From NCBI GenBank assembly GCA_003978375.1, contig QNZW01000146.1, positions 1 to 10,325 of the forward strand: a DNA stretch of 10,325 bases. The letters run 5' to 3'. How positions within the stretch are numbered: the first letter of the stretch is position 1; the number at the start of each line of letters is the position of its first letter. The notes beneath the pieces are model-generated. The model was not told the DNA's origin. It was given only the letters and a program-made list of their open reading frames with translations, and did not search any database. The position numbers and the translations under genes were made by a program. Positions 1-6,680 of the stretch are shown here, one piece after another. Source of the stretch: Sulfurovum sp. (GTDB lineage Bacteria > Campylobacterota > Campylobacteria > Campylobacterales > Sulfurovaceae).

Positions 1-70
1 ATAATATATATTTTCAACCTTTTTTATATCAACGTAGTTTAAAAATAGAATCTTAGTTTTAAGAGGACTT

Positions 71-952
71 ATGAAAATAAAAAAAATTATTTTATTATGT
101 ATTGTACTCTCTATAGTGTTGCTTTCTAAACCAGTGAAAGTGGATGAGATACTCACAGAAAAGGGCACCTTTAAATTAGATATAAGTGTTGCATACTCTA
201 ACATACAACAATCAAAAGAGATGATGTCATCTATGTTGTATCAAACACAAAATGGCGATTTTATTTATCTACCTACCTACCTTGGCAGTAGAGATAATAA
301 TCAAGATTATTTTAATTATATATTTACATTAAGATATGGCATAAATAAAGATTTAGAACTTTTTGTATCATTAAATTTATACAACTCAACGTCCTATTTT
401 CAACTTTCAAATGTATTTGAAAACGAGAGTATGAATGGATTTAATTCTTTAAAGATGGGTGCTACATATCAAATTAAAAAAGAGACGGAAACCCCATCAT
501 TATTACTCGGAATAAGTGCAGATGTTTTAGAAAATACAGTCCTTGGAAAAGAAATAGAAGAGAGTTATTTTAAAAATTTTAGGATTTTTGGAACTTCTTA
601 CTATACTGTAGATCCTGTGGTTTTTTTGCTTCAAGCTTCGTATGACATAAGCCTTCAACATGAGTTTACGAAAATGAATGTAGAAAATGGTGATATTTTT
701 ACATTCTCTCCACAAGTTTATTTTTCTGTAAATCCCTATACAAACATTTATGGTGGCGTGAGATACACCTATCAAAATGAAAATAGAGTCAATGAAAAAA
801 TAATAACTATCAATGGTTCAAATATATCTTTTTTGACAGGAGCTACGTATGAACTGAATACGAAAATGATTCTAGACGTGAATGCAGAATTTCTTAATTC
901 GATACAAGTCTCTAGAAATACAATAGCCACAACACTGTCGTATAAATTTTAA
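71..952 (+). CDS. Outer-membrane beta-barrel protein (Phenol_MetA_deg / FapF-barrel style)
   Basis: Predicted secreted 293-residue protein. Residues 1-20 are a lysine-rich start followed by a hydrophobic stretch (signal peptide; cleavage site not clear). The rest is alternating, aromatic-rich beta-strand sequence ending in a C-terminal phenylalanine (SYKF), as outer-membrane barrels do. The order of segments fits the MetA-pathway-of-phenol-degradation type barrels: a strand after an 'EKGTFKLDISVAYS' segment (30-43), 'LRYGINKDLELFVSL' (87-101), 'GFNSLKMGATYQI' (123-135) and a last hairpin around 254-293. AGAGGA at 62-67 precedes the ATG and supports this start. The next gene, a secreted C39 peptidase, begins 4 bp after the stop, so the two are probably co-transcribed. 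It could be a channel for substrates processed by that peptidase, as FapF is in Fap amyloid export, or an unrelated porin. Barrel call is firm, family and role are inference. Confidence 0.75.
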   Translation: MKIKKIILLCIVLSIVLLSKPVKVDEILTEKGTFKLDISVAYSNIQQSKEMMSSMLYQTQNGDFIYLPTYLGSRDNNQDYFNYIFTLRYGINKDLELFVSLNLYNSTSYFQLSNVFENESMNGFNSLKMGATYQIKKETETPSLLLGISADVLENTVLGKEIEESYFKNFRIFGTSYYTVDPVVFLLQASYDISLQHEFTKMNVENGDIFTFSPQVYFSVNPYTNIYGGVRYTYQNENRVNEKIITINGSNISFLTGATYELNTKMILDVNAEFLNSIQVSRNTIATTLSYKF

Positions 953-956
953 TATT

Positions 957-1634
957 ATGAAAAAATTATTATTTGTAGGATGCAGTATTCTAATTGTAAT
1001 ACAGGCAAAAGTACATATATTGCAAAATGATATGAATATAAAGAAGGGTGTCACCTCATGGATAGAGATAAAAAATAAGAATCTTACACGACAAAAGTAT
1101 GATTATTCCTGCGGAAGTGCTTCATTATCAACCATTTTAAAATATTATTATCATCAAAATATCTCAGAAAAGCAGATACTTGAAAGTGTCATGAAAATGA
1201 AAGGGATAACCAAAAAAAACATTGTGCAAAAATATAAAGAAGCCAATGGACTCTCTTTTTTAGATTTAAGTAGTTTTGTAAAAGATAAAGGTTTTAAAGC
1301 TTTGGGATTGGCGTTAGATATGGATGCCCTTAAAAAGCTACAAATCCCTGTCATTCTTTATGTAAAAATACGAAAAAGTGAACACTTTACTGTCTATAAA
1401 GGTATGGATGACAGATATGCTTATCTTGCTGATCCTACTATGGGCAATACCAAAGTAAGACTCTCTAAATTTAAAGAGATGTTTTACCAAAGAGAAGATT
1501 TGGCATATCCTGGAAAGATATTGGCTATTTTACCTTTAAGCGACACTATAGTAGCACATAAAGATTTTATGATATTTCCTAAAGCTTCTTCTTTGGTATA
1601 TAAAAGTATTGGTTTGAAGATGTTAAAAAAGTAG
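957..1634 (+). CDS. Secreted stand-alone C39-family cysteine peptidase (FapD-like)
   Basis: A 225-residue papain-fold C39 peptidase without the ABC transporter domains of bacteriocin exporters. An N-terminal hydrophobic segment (residues 3-17, ending in IQA) looks like a signal peptide, so it should act in the periplasm. The catalytic signature is complete: Gln46 six residues before Cys52 in 'YDYSCGSASLSTIL', His143 in 'SEHFTVYKGM' and Asp159 in 'YLADPTMGN'. The family cleaves leader peptides after double glycine in transporters; stand-alone secreted members such as FapD take part in functional amyloid assembly. Here the partner is the barrel gene 4 bp upstream. No Shine-Dalgarno is evident before the ATG, so translation may be coupled to the upstream gene. 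The roughly 30 residues after the peptidase fold (195-225) are basic and unassigned. The substrate is not visible in the window. Confidence 0.82.
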   Translation: MKKLLFVGCSILIVIQAKVHILQNDMNIKKGVTSWIEIKNKNLTRQKYDYSCGSASLSTILKYYYHQNISEKQILESVMKMKGITKKNIVQKYKEANGLSFLDLSSFVKDKGFKALGLALDMDALKKLQIPVILYVKIRKSEHFTVYKGMDDRYAYLADPTMGNTKVRLSKFKEMFYQREDLAYPGKILAILPLSDTIVAHKDFMIFPKASSLVYKSIGLKMLKK

Positions 1635-1838
1635 AGTATAACGAAGTATCGGAGTCTTTTGGGGAGTTAAAATGTGCTATGTTAAGACGCATTTTTGTTA
1701 AATATCGTGATGGTGTAATCTATATATTTGACGTAAAGTGGATATCTTCAATGTGCTATCTATGCTATAGTATGTGTTCAATTCAAATACTATGTGATAA
1801 AAGTATGACTTATTATTTTTAGAAATTCCCTTAATATA

Positions 1839-1868
1839 GGTTGATGTATAAAATAGTATACATCAACC
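1839..1868. repeat. Perfect 12-bp inverted repeat with 6-nt spacer
   Basis: GGTTGATGTATA (1839-1850), spacer AAATAG, then TATACATCAACC (1857-1868), which is its exact reverse complement. No T-run follows on either strand, so it is not an intrinsic terminator. It sits about 47 bp upstream of the TATAAA candidate of the downstream operon, a position suited to a regulator binding site, or it may be a hairpin in the 3' untranslated part of the upstream transcript. Confidence 0.6.
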
Positions 1869-1871
1869 CAT

Positions 1872-1887
1872 AACAAATATATTTGTT
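1872..1887. promoter_or_regulatory. Uninterrupted 16-bp palindrome, possible operator
   Basis: AACAAATATATTTGTT reads identically on both strands and lies 3 bp after the 12-bp-arm inverted repeat and 27 bp before the TATAAA candidate. Such symmetric sites commonly bind dimeric regulators. In AT-rich DNA palindromes of this size can also arise by chance, so the operator reading rests on position and on the adjacent dyad. Confidence 0.35.
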
Positions 1888-1914
1888 GGCAATAATCTTG
1901 AGGGTATGCATTTT

Positions 1915-1920
1915 TATAAA
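1915..1920 (+). promoter_or_regulatory. Candidate sigma-70 -10 element for the six-gene operon
   Basis: TATAAA preceded by a T-run (GCATTTT) resembles Campylobacterota sigma-70 promoters, which have a T-rich upstream region and no conserved -35 box. Transcription would start near 1927, giving a leader of about 35 nt to the ATG at 1963. Confidence 0.35.
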
Positions 1921-1962
1921 TATCTATTGTATTGTTTTGGTTTAAATTAAAAAAGGAGTAAC

Positions 1963-2274
1963 ATGAGTAAGGTAAATAACAAAAAAGTGCAGGTTGTGAT
2001 AGACGATATGGAAGCGATGAATAAAGAGATAAAAACGAAAGTCGAAGCACAAGATGCAAAAATCACACAAGATTTTTCTAAAATAGAAGATTCATTTAGC
2101 AAACTAAAAGCTAAATTTAAAGAGATTTTAAATGATGGAAAAGATGCAAATAAGGAAATCGTTAGTAAAGTAGAATTAGGGCTAGCGGATGCAAAAGATG
2201 ATATCAGAACTACTATTGCACAAGCAGCAGATGAAATCAAAGATGCATACAAAGAGATAAAAAAGAAAATTTAA
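1963..2274 (+). CDS. Small soluble coiled-coil protein, unknown function
   Basis: A 103-residue protein made almost entirely of charged amphipathic helix: rich in Lys, Glu, Asp and Ala, no Cys, Trp or Pro, no signal peptide and no membrane segment. Hydrophobic residues recur at heptad-like spacing (for example I35, F38, I41, F45, L48, F52 and I55), so it should form an extended coiled coil or helical bundle. The start is supported by AGGAG at 1954-1958, five bases after a long A-run. It is the first gene of a run of six and is followed after 10 bp by a membrane transporter gene. It shares a 'DGK(D/E)xxKE' segment (58-65) with the tail-anchored protein at 3329. I do not recognise a named family; phasin-like, adaptor or scaffold roles are possible. 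Confidence 0.75.
   Translation: MSKVNNKKVQVVIDDMEAMNKEIKTKVEAQDAKITQDFSKIEDSFSKLKAKFKEILNDGKDANKEIVSKVELGLADAKDDIRTTIAQAADEIKDAYKEIKKKI
2113..2131 (+). repeat. 19-bp direct repeat, copy 1
   Basis: AAATTTAAAGAGATTTTAA is repeated exactly at 2267-2285. This copy lies inside the coiled-coil gene and encodes K-F-K-E-I-L. Confidence 0.85.
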
Positions 2275-2285
2275 AGAGATTTTAA
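2267..2285 (+). repeat. 19-bp direct repeat, copy 2, over a stop/RBS/start junction
   Basis: Exact copy of 2113-2131, offset by 154 bp and so in a different frame relative to the first gene. It contains the stop codon of the coiled-coil gene, the weak AAAGAGA ribosome binding site and the first base of the next ATG. Confidence 0.85.
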
Positions 2286-3316
2286 TGCAAAGAAAAAATA
2301 ATGAAATTTGGCCGATTAATCAAGTTTTCATATTTTTTTCAAGTGCATTTATAATCTTAGTTATACTCAAATACTCTGCAGAGATACTGACACCATTTTT
2401 AATATCACTATCATTAGCGATTGTATTGTCTCCACTTTTAGTATATCTCGAAAAAAAACATGTACCTAAAATGGTCTCATTGCTTATAATTGTTATTTTA
2501 TCATTGATTCCCATTATTGTTGTAGGTAGCTATATCGGTAAAGAGATTCAAGATTTTGCAAACAATTTCCAAGATATGAGTCAAAATTTTAGTGATCTTA
2601 TTGACAAGGGTATTGTATACCTGAATAAACTTGGCATAAGTATTACCAATAAAGAAGTCAATAGACTTTTTGAAAATAGCAGTTTTGGAGAGATAATTAA
2701 AGATATAGTATCACAAATAGGAGATAGATTTTCTAATATTTTCTTGATTATATTTATCGTTTCCTTCATGCTTTTAGAATCAAAAAGTTTTTATGACAAG
2801 ATGATTAAAATTACCCAAGACTATGGTGGGAATTTGGAGGAAGATAAAGAGATAATAGAGAAAATTAAATCTTATTTTCTTATCAAGGTAAAAACAAGTC
2901 TGTTGACTGCATTGTTGATTTTGGTCGTACTATGGTATTTTGGTTCTCATTATTATTATTTATGGGCTACGTTAGCATTTTTTTTAAATTTTATACCTGT
3001 AATTGGATCTATTTTGGCTGCCATTCCTCCGATTGTTATGGCTTTTATCAACCAAAACCCAACAGATGCATTTTGGATATTATTATGGTATATGATTATT
3101 AATCTTATCGTAGGGAATGTGATAGAGCCTCGCGTGATGGGTAGAGGATTGGGGTTGTCAGTTTTGATTATATTTTTATCTATGACATTTTGGGGATGGA
3201 TATTTGGACCAACAGGAATGATACTCTCTGTACCTCTTACAATGGTAGCACAACACTTTTTTGGTAGATATGATGAAACCAAATGGATAGCATTGCTCTT
3301 AAGTGATTATAAATAA
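2285..3316 (+). CDS. AI-2E / PerM family inner-membrane protein
   Basis: A 343-residue polytopic membrane protein of the AI-2E transporter family (formerly UPF0118; relatives include TqsA, PerM, YdiK). Two N-terminal membrane helices (about 13-55) are followed by another hydrophobic pair (63-83), a soluble helical segment (85-145) and a C-terminal membrane block. The family signatures are 'NFIPVIGSILAAIPP' (235-249), 'GNVIEPRVMGRGLGLS' (277-292) and 'GPTGMILSVPLT' (308-319). Length is normal for the family. Some members export autoinducer-2 and others act as Na+/H+ antiporters; substrate cannot be read from sequence, and the name should not be taken as evidence for quorum signalling. The ATG follows only a weak AAAGAGA site, 10 bp after the previous stop, so translational coupling is likely. 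It belongs to the same operon as the downstream membrane proteins and NTPase. Confidence 0.9.
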   Translation: MQRKNNEIWPINQVFIFFSSAFIILVILKYSAEILTPFLISLSLAIVLSPLLVYLEKKHVPKMVSLLIIVILSLIPIIVVGSYIGKEIQDFANNFQDMSQNFSDLIDKGIVYLNKLGISITNKEVNRLFENSSFGEIIKDIVSQIGDRFSNIFLIIFIVSFMLLESKSFYDKMIKITQDYGGNLEEDKEIIEKIKSYFLIKVKTSLLTALLILVVLWYFGSHYYYLWATLAFFLNFIPVIGSILAAIPPIVMAFINQNPTDAFWILLWYMIINLIVGNVIEPRVMGRGLGLSVLIIFLSMTFWGWIFGPTGMILSVPLTMVAQHFFGRYDETKWIALLLSDYK

Positions 3317-3328
3317 TAAAGGAAAAAA

Positions 3329-3640
3329 ATGAAACACGAAGACTTACAAACATTGTTGGGTGAAGTACAAAAAATAGCCCAAAAAGAAAACAAAAGTGAA
3401 AAAAAGAAAGAGATTGTAAAAAAGGTAGTCAAAGAAAAAGAGCTACTAGAAGTACAAAAAAAAGCCCAAAAGATATTGGATTCTATTCAAGATGGTAAAG
3501 AGAGTACTAAAGAGACACTTACGAATATTATGGACATGATAAAAGAAGACTATGAACATTTATCACCTGCTACAGCTGTATTGCTTTTTGCTATTGGTGC
3601 AGCATTTGGCAATGCACTATCTTCGAAAAAAGGAGATTAG
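3329..3640 (+). CDS. Small tail-anchored helical protein (YqjD/ElaB/DUF883-like architecture)
   Basis: A 103-residue protein with a very charged, lysine-rich helical N-terminal part (1-77) and one C-terminal hydrophobic, glycine- and alanine-rich segment (about 81-98, 'ATAVLLFAIGAAFGNALS') followed by a short basic tail. This layout, a cytoplasmic coiled coil anchored by a C-terminal helix, is that of the YqjD/ElaB (DUF883) proteins, some of which bind ribosomes and sit in the inner membrane. Sequence identity to that family is not obvious, so the assignment is by architecture and by the YqjE-like gene that follows directly (the E. coli order is also yqjD-yqjE). AAAGGA at 3318-3323 supports the start. 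The segment 'DGKESTKE' (55-62) resembles one in the first gene of the operon. Confidence 0.65.
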   Translation: MKHEDLQTLLGEVQKIAQKENKSEKKKEIVKKVVKEKELLEVQKKAQKILDSIQDGKESTKETLTNIMDMIKEDYEHLSPATAVLLFAIGAAFGNALSSKKGD

Positions 3641-4120
3641 ATGGATACAGAATTTAAAACCAAAATCAAACTCTTGGTTAAAAGTGAAAAAGCGATGATT
3701 GATTTAGAAATAAGAAAAAAAGCAAAACAGACTGTATGGACTGCATTAGCACTTATTGTACTACTTATTGGCTTGATTGCGTTGAATTTTACACTCTATT
3801 TCTATCTTTCGCAAACATTTAGTCAAGTAGCATCATCAGCAATACTTACACTTATTAACTTTATTAATGCGGGTATATTCTTTTGGGTTGCCTCTAAACA
3901 AACGACAGGATCTGAAGCTCAAACGATTGAAGAGATTAGAGATTTTGCATGGAAGCAAGTCTCTTCTGATGTAGATGAAGCTAAAGAAAGTGTTGCAGAA
4001 TTTAAGCAAAAAATTGTAAATATTAAAAGCAATATTGACTCTTTTAGAAATGATAGTTTTGGATTTAAAAATCTAGTACCTATCGTTACAACACTTATTG
4101 ATTTAAACAAGAAAAAATAG
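3641..4120 (+). CDS. Two-helix inner-membrane protein (YqjE / holin superfamily III-like)
   Basis: A 159-residue protein with a short charged N-terminal helix (1-30), two membrane helices (about 31-55 and 63-84) joined by a short turn, and a long charged helical cytoplasmic tail (90-135) ending in a conserved-looking 'FGFKNLVPIV' segment. The helical hairpin after a 'KLLVKSEKAMIDLEIRKKA' lead matches the style of YqjE and Phage_holin_3_6 proteins. These bacterial homologues are not known to be lytic. The ATG follows the preceding stop with no gap and has AGGAG at 3631-3635 inside the end of the upstream gene, so the two proteins are probably made together and may interact in the membrane. Confidence 0.7.
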   Translation: MDTEFKTKIKLLVKSEKAMIDLEIRKKAKQTVWTALALIVLLIGLIALNFTLYFYLSQTFSQVASSAILTLINFINAGIFFWVASKQTTGSEAQTIEEIRDFAWKQVSSDVDEAKESVAEFKQKIVNIKSNIDSFRNDSFGFKNLVPIVTTLIDLNKKK

Positions 4121-4137
4121 AGAGATAGTGTTGATAG

Positions 4138-5409
4138 ATGCCTAATATACAAGAACTAAAAGAGTACTTAGTGGGAGATGAAGGCTTTTTACTTGACAGT
4201 GACAATGATGGGAAAATTATAATTATCTCTGGCGTATGGGATACAGGAAAAACACATTTTTGGAAAGAGGGAATTGAACCTATACTTACACAAAAATTAA
4301 AAGAAAAAGAGAAAACAAATGTTTATTTGGGACTTTATGGTAAAGAGAGTCTTAGAGATATTAAACAAGAGATATTTACAAGAGCCTCCATGGAAAACTA
4401 TAATCTCTCAAATGAAATAGAGGTTTTTGGATACAATGCTCTCTCTTCGATGGCAAGTAGTGGAGGACCAATTCAAAAAATTAAAGTGCTCATAGATCTC
4501 AATAGATTTCGCAAACGCAATAAAGGTAAAAATAAATTAAGTAACGGTGGTGTTGTCTGTTTTGATGATTTTGAGCGCAAATCAAGCAGTGTGAATTTAA
4601 ATGATTTATTTGGATTTATATCTAGACTTTCGATACGACATAATTGTAAAGTTGTACTTATTTTAAACAATAATGTTTTTGAAGGAAGCAGTGATAATAT
4701 CTATAAAGTTTTTAGAGATAAGATATCAAATAAAATTTTATATTTTAAACCTACGATTAAAGAGCTTTTTGATTCTACGTTTGATACCTCGTCCAAATAT
4801 GATTTAATTCGTACCTATAAAAATGAAATTCTCCAAGCCGTCACAGAAGCCGATATACTCAATGTTAGGATATACATACAGGTGATGGACAATGTGCTAG
4901 AATGGATTAAAAAAGAGTATGACAGTGTGGCTGTATATTCGTTATCGCTTTGTACTATATTTTATGAAAAATATACATTTTCACTCAACTATAAATTGAA
5001 AAATGGTATCAAAGTATATGAGCTTCCAGAATACTTTCATCATTTAGGTTATCCAGATATTGCTACTTTATTGAGTGAAACATATGCAGAAATACCAACA
5101 CATATAGATGAAGTAGCAAAAAGAAATTTTTTAAAAACTATGCGTAGAAAGTTAGACAAAATTTCAAAAAATACGAAGAGAGATACTGACAAAGACTTCT
5201 TAAAAATGCAAAGAAAAGTGTTTGATGATTATCAAAATCTTTTTATTGATTTTATTGTATACTCGTATAGACTAAAACCAAATGAAGGGATGAGTGATAC
5301 CACATTTCAACAGATAAATACATTTATTCAAGCGGGCATACTTAACCCTAATGTATTGAAAAAAGAAGAGAATATTACAAAACAAAAAGGAAAAAGAAAT
5401 GAAAAATAA
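4138..5409 (+). CDS. KAP-like P-loop NTPase, soluble
   Basis: A 423-residue protein with a Walker A motif 'GVWDTGKT' (32-39) preceded by a beta strand (KIIIIS), and a Walker B strand 'VVCFDDFER' (139-147) with the Asp-Asp...Arg arrangement typical of KAP and related STAND-like ATPases. A following strand 'KVVLILNNN' (171-179) resembles a sensor-1 strand with polar Asn. The C-terminal half (205-400) is helical and unassigned. Many KAP NTPases carry membrane helices inserted near the P-loop; none is visible here, so any membrane contact must come through partners such as the products of the two genes upstream. An in-frame TAG directly before the ATG fixes the start; the ribosome binding site is weak. 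The gene overlaps the next by 11 bp. KAP proteins include phage-exclusion factors, but no defence role can be claimed from this alone. Confidence 0.7.
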   Translation: MPNIQELKEYLVGDEGFLLDSDNDGKIIIISGVWDTGKTHFWKEGIEPILTQKLKEKEKTNVYLGLYGKESLRDIKQEIFTRASMENYNLSNEIEVFGYNALSSMASSGGPIQKIKVLIDLNRFRKRNKGKNKLSNGGVVCFDDFERKSSSVNLNDLFGFISRLSIRHNCKVVLILNNNVFEGSSDNIYKVFRDKISNKILYFKPTIKELFDSTFDTSSKYDLIRTYKNEILQAVTEADILNVRIYIQVMDNVLEWIKKEYDSVAVYSLSLCTIFYEKYTFSLNYKLKNGIKVYELPEYFHHLGYPDIATLLSETYAEIPTHIDEVAKRNFLKTMRRKLDKISKNTKRDTDKDFLKMQRKVFDDYQNLFIDFIVYSYRLKPNEGMSDTTFQQINTFIQAGILNPNVLKKEENITKQKGKRNEK

Positions 5410-6616
5410 ATGTATAAAAAATATATACTTAATATTAAGTTTATGGCTACTAACAGCTACGATTTATGCAGACGAACAAGAGAAAAACATGACCATTGAG
5501 CCCCATAAATTTTACAATACATTTATGCCAATCTTAGCAACAAATCCGACCTATGGTACTATGTATGGGGTTGCTGCTTCTTCGGGCATATACTTGGGCG
5601 ACATTGCTACTACCAAAATGTCAAACATTGCTGCAACGGCGACATATACGTCAAAGCACCAAAAACTTTTTACCCTAAAAGGTACAGGATACAGTGAAAA
5701 TAATGAATGGATGATTTTAGGTGATGCAAGGTTATTTTATACATCTCAAAGTACCTATGGATTAGGTACAGGTCCTTTGCCTAATGGTGACAAACAAAGT
5801 GATTCTACCTATGACAAAGATGCGCAACTGATGGATTTTGATATGTATCGTATTCATCTAACAGGGCTTAAGCAGATAAAACCATCTTTTTATATAGGAT
5901 TGGGATACAAATATGATAAATATTCGAATATTATAGATACAGACTTGAATTTGAGTGAAGAAGGAAAACATCTTACCAGCCACTATATATACAGTATGGC
6001 ACATGGATTTGATACAGACTCTTACACACTTTCAGGTGTATCACTTGATGCGATTTATGATACAAGAGACAATGTTTCTAACCCGTATACAGGTAGATAT
6101 GCATATGCATCTTTTTCATACTATCCAGAGTTTTTGGGTAGTGACAAAAAATCATCTACTCTGTGGTTAGAGTATAGAGATTATTACTCGATGGACAAGC
6201 AAGACCCAAGAAAACTACTGGCATTGTGGAGTTATGCAAATTTTGTGACAAGTGGTGATATGCCCTATATGGATTTACCTGCAGTTGGTTGGGATCAATA
6301 TGGGAGATCAGGAAGAGCTTATACACAAGGGCGTTTTAGAGGTGAAGATATATTTTATACAGAGTTAGAATACAGAATACCTTTAAAACTTTCAAAAAAA
6401 CATCCAAAAAGATATGGTATGACACTCTTTGCAAATGTTACAAGCACCTCCGATAAAGCAAGAGATCAAAAATTATTTGATTATCTAGAACCAGCTGCGG
6501 GTATTGGATTTAGAATCATGGTCAACGAACAAAGTCGTGCTAACATAGCTATAGATTATGCAGTAGGTGTCAATGGAAAAGGCTCAGTTTATCTCAATAT
6601 AAACGAAGCTTTTTAA
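5399..6616 (+). CDS. BamA-like outer-membrane surface antigen (Omp85 barrel) without POTRA domains
   Basis: A 405-residue secreted protein with a clear signal peptide (1-24, cleavage after IYA) and an outer-membrane barrel ending in phenylalanine. Two hallmarks of the bacterial surface antigen (D15/Omp85) family are visible: 'DTRDNVSNPYTGRYAY' (221-236), the Asp-x-Arg-Asp...Pro...Gly motif, and 'GRFRGEDIFYTELEYRIPL' (311-329), which corresponds to the inward loop with the conserved Arg-Gly followed by a strand rich in Glu-Tyr-Arg. There is no room for POTRA repeats between the signal peptide and barrel (about 20-30 residues), unlike BamA, TamA or FhaC. POTRA-less relatives are known but their roles are poorly defined. 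AAGG at 5387-5390 precedes the ATG, which lies inside the end of the NTPase gene, tying an outer-membrane protein to a cytoplasmic ATPase operon. Confidence 0.82.
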   Translation: MKNKCIKNIYLILSLWLLTATIYADEQEKNMTIEPHKFYNTFMPILATNPTYGTMYGVAASSGIYLGDIATTKMSNIAATATYTSKHQKLFTLKGTGYSENNEWMILGDARLFYTSQSTYGLGTGPLPNGDKQSDSTYDKDAQLMDFDMYRIHLTGLKQIKPSFYIGLGYKYDKYSNIIDTDLNLSEEGKHLTSHYIYSMAHGFDTDSYTLSGVSLDAIYDTRDNVSNPYTGRYAYASFSYYPEFLGSDKKSSTLWLEYRDYYSMDKQDPRKLLALWSYANFVTSGDMPYMDLPAVGWDQYGRSGRAYTQGRFRGEDIFYTELEYRIPLKLSKKHPKRYGMTLFANVTSTSDKARDQKLFDYLEPAAGIGFRIMVNEQSRANIAIDYAVGVNGKGSVYLNINEAF

Positions 6617-6656
6617 ATACAGGTACTCATGAACTATACAAATAAAAATTACTAAA

Positions 6657-6679
6657 CCAAAAAAGTCTTTAGACTTTGG
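6657..6679 (-). terminator. Probable intrinsic terminator of ribE
   Basis: On the - strand, directly after the ribE stop, AAAGTCT-AA-AGACTTT (6677-6662) forms a 7-bp stem whose 3' arm runs into a T-tract (TTTTTTGGTTT). Outer GG/CC pairs can extend the stem with a bulge. On the + strand no T-run follows, so it does not look like a terminator for the barrel gene. Confidence 0.55.
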
Positions 6680-6680
6680 A

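Larger units (their letters stand above)
1635..1962. other. 328-bp non-coding stretch between the C39 peptidase and the envelope operon
   Basis: No reading frame with a ribosome binding site and protein-like composition was found here on either strand. It contains a 10-bp direct repeat AATGTGCTAT (1671-1680 and 1750-1759), a 7-bp inverted repeat ATAGTAT/ATACTAT (1767-1773 and 1787-1793, 13-nt spacer), the two dyads at 1839-1868 and 1872-1887, and a promoter candidate at 1915-1920. No convincing intrinsic terminator for the upstream peptidase gene is seen. Confidence 0.7.

Noticed and set aside
957..1010. Lipoprotein signal (LFVGC) in the C39 peptidase
   Set aside because: The cysteine at residue 9 is too close to the N-terminus, with most of the hydrophobic segment after it; an ordinary signal peptide ending at IQA fits better.
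1885..1905. Sigma-54 promoter (TTGGCA...TTGA)
   Set aside because: The required GG-N10-GC core is not met; it reads GG-N10-GA.
1790..2059. Minus-strand reading frame across the operon start
   Set aside because: It overlaps the promoter region and the coiled-coil gene, has no ribosome binding site and encodes low-complexity Leu/Ser/Tyr-rich sequence.
2956..3282. Minus-strand 108-residue reading frame inside the AI-2E gene
   Set aside because: Shadow of a strongly supported membrane-protein gene; no ribosome binding site and no independent protein features.
3641..4120. Phage holin from a prophage
   Set aside because: The helical hairpin resembles holin superfamily III, but no lysis, capsid or integrase genes are near and bacterial YqjE-type proteins share the same fold.
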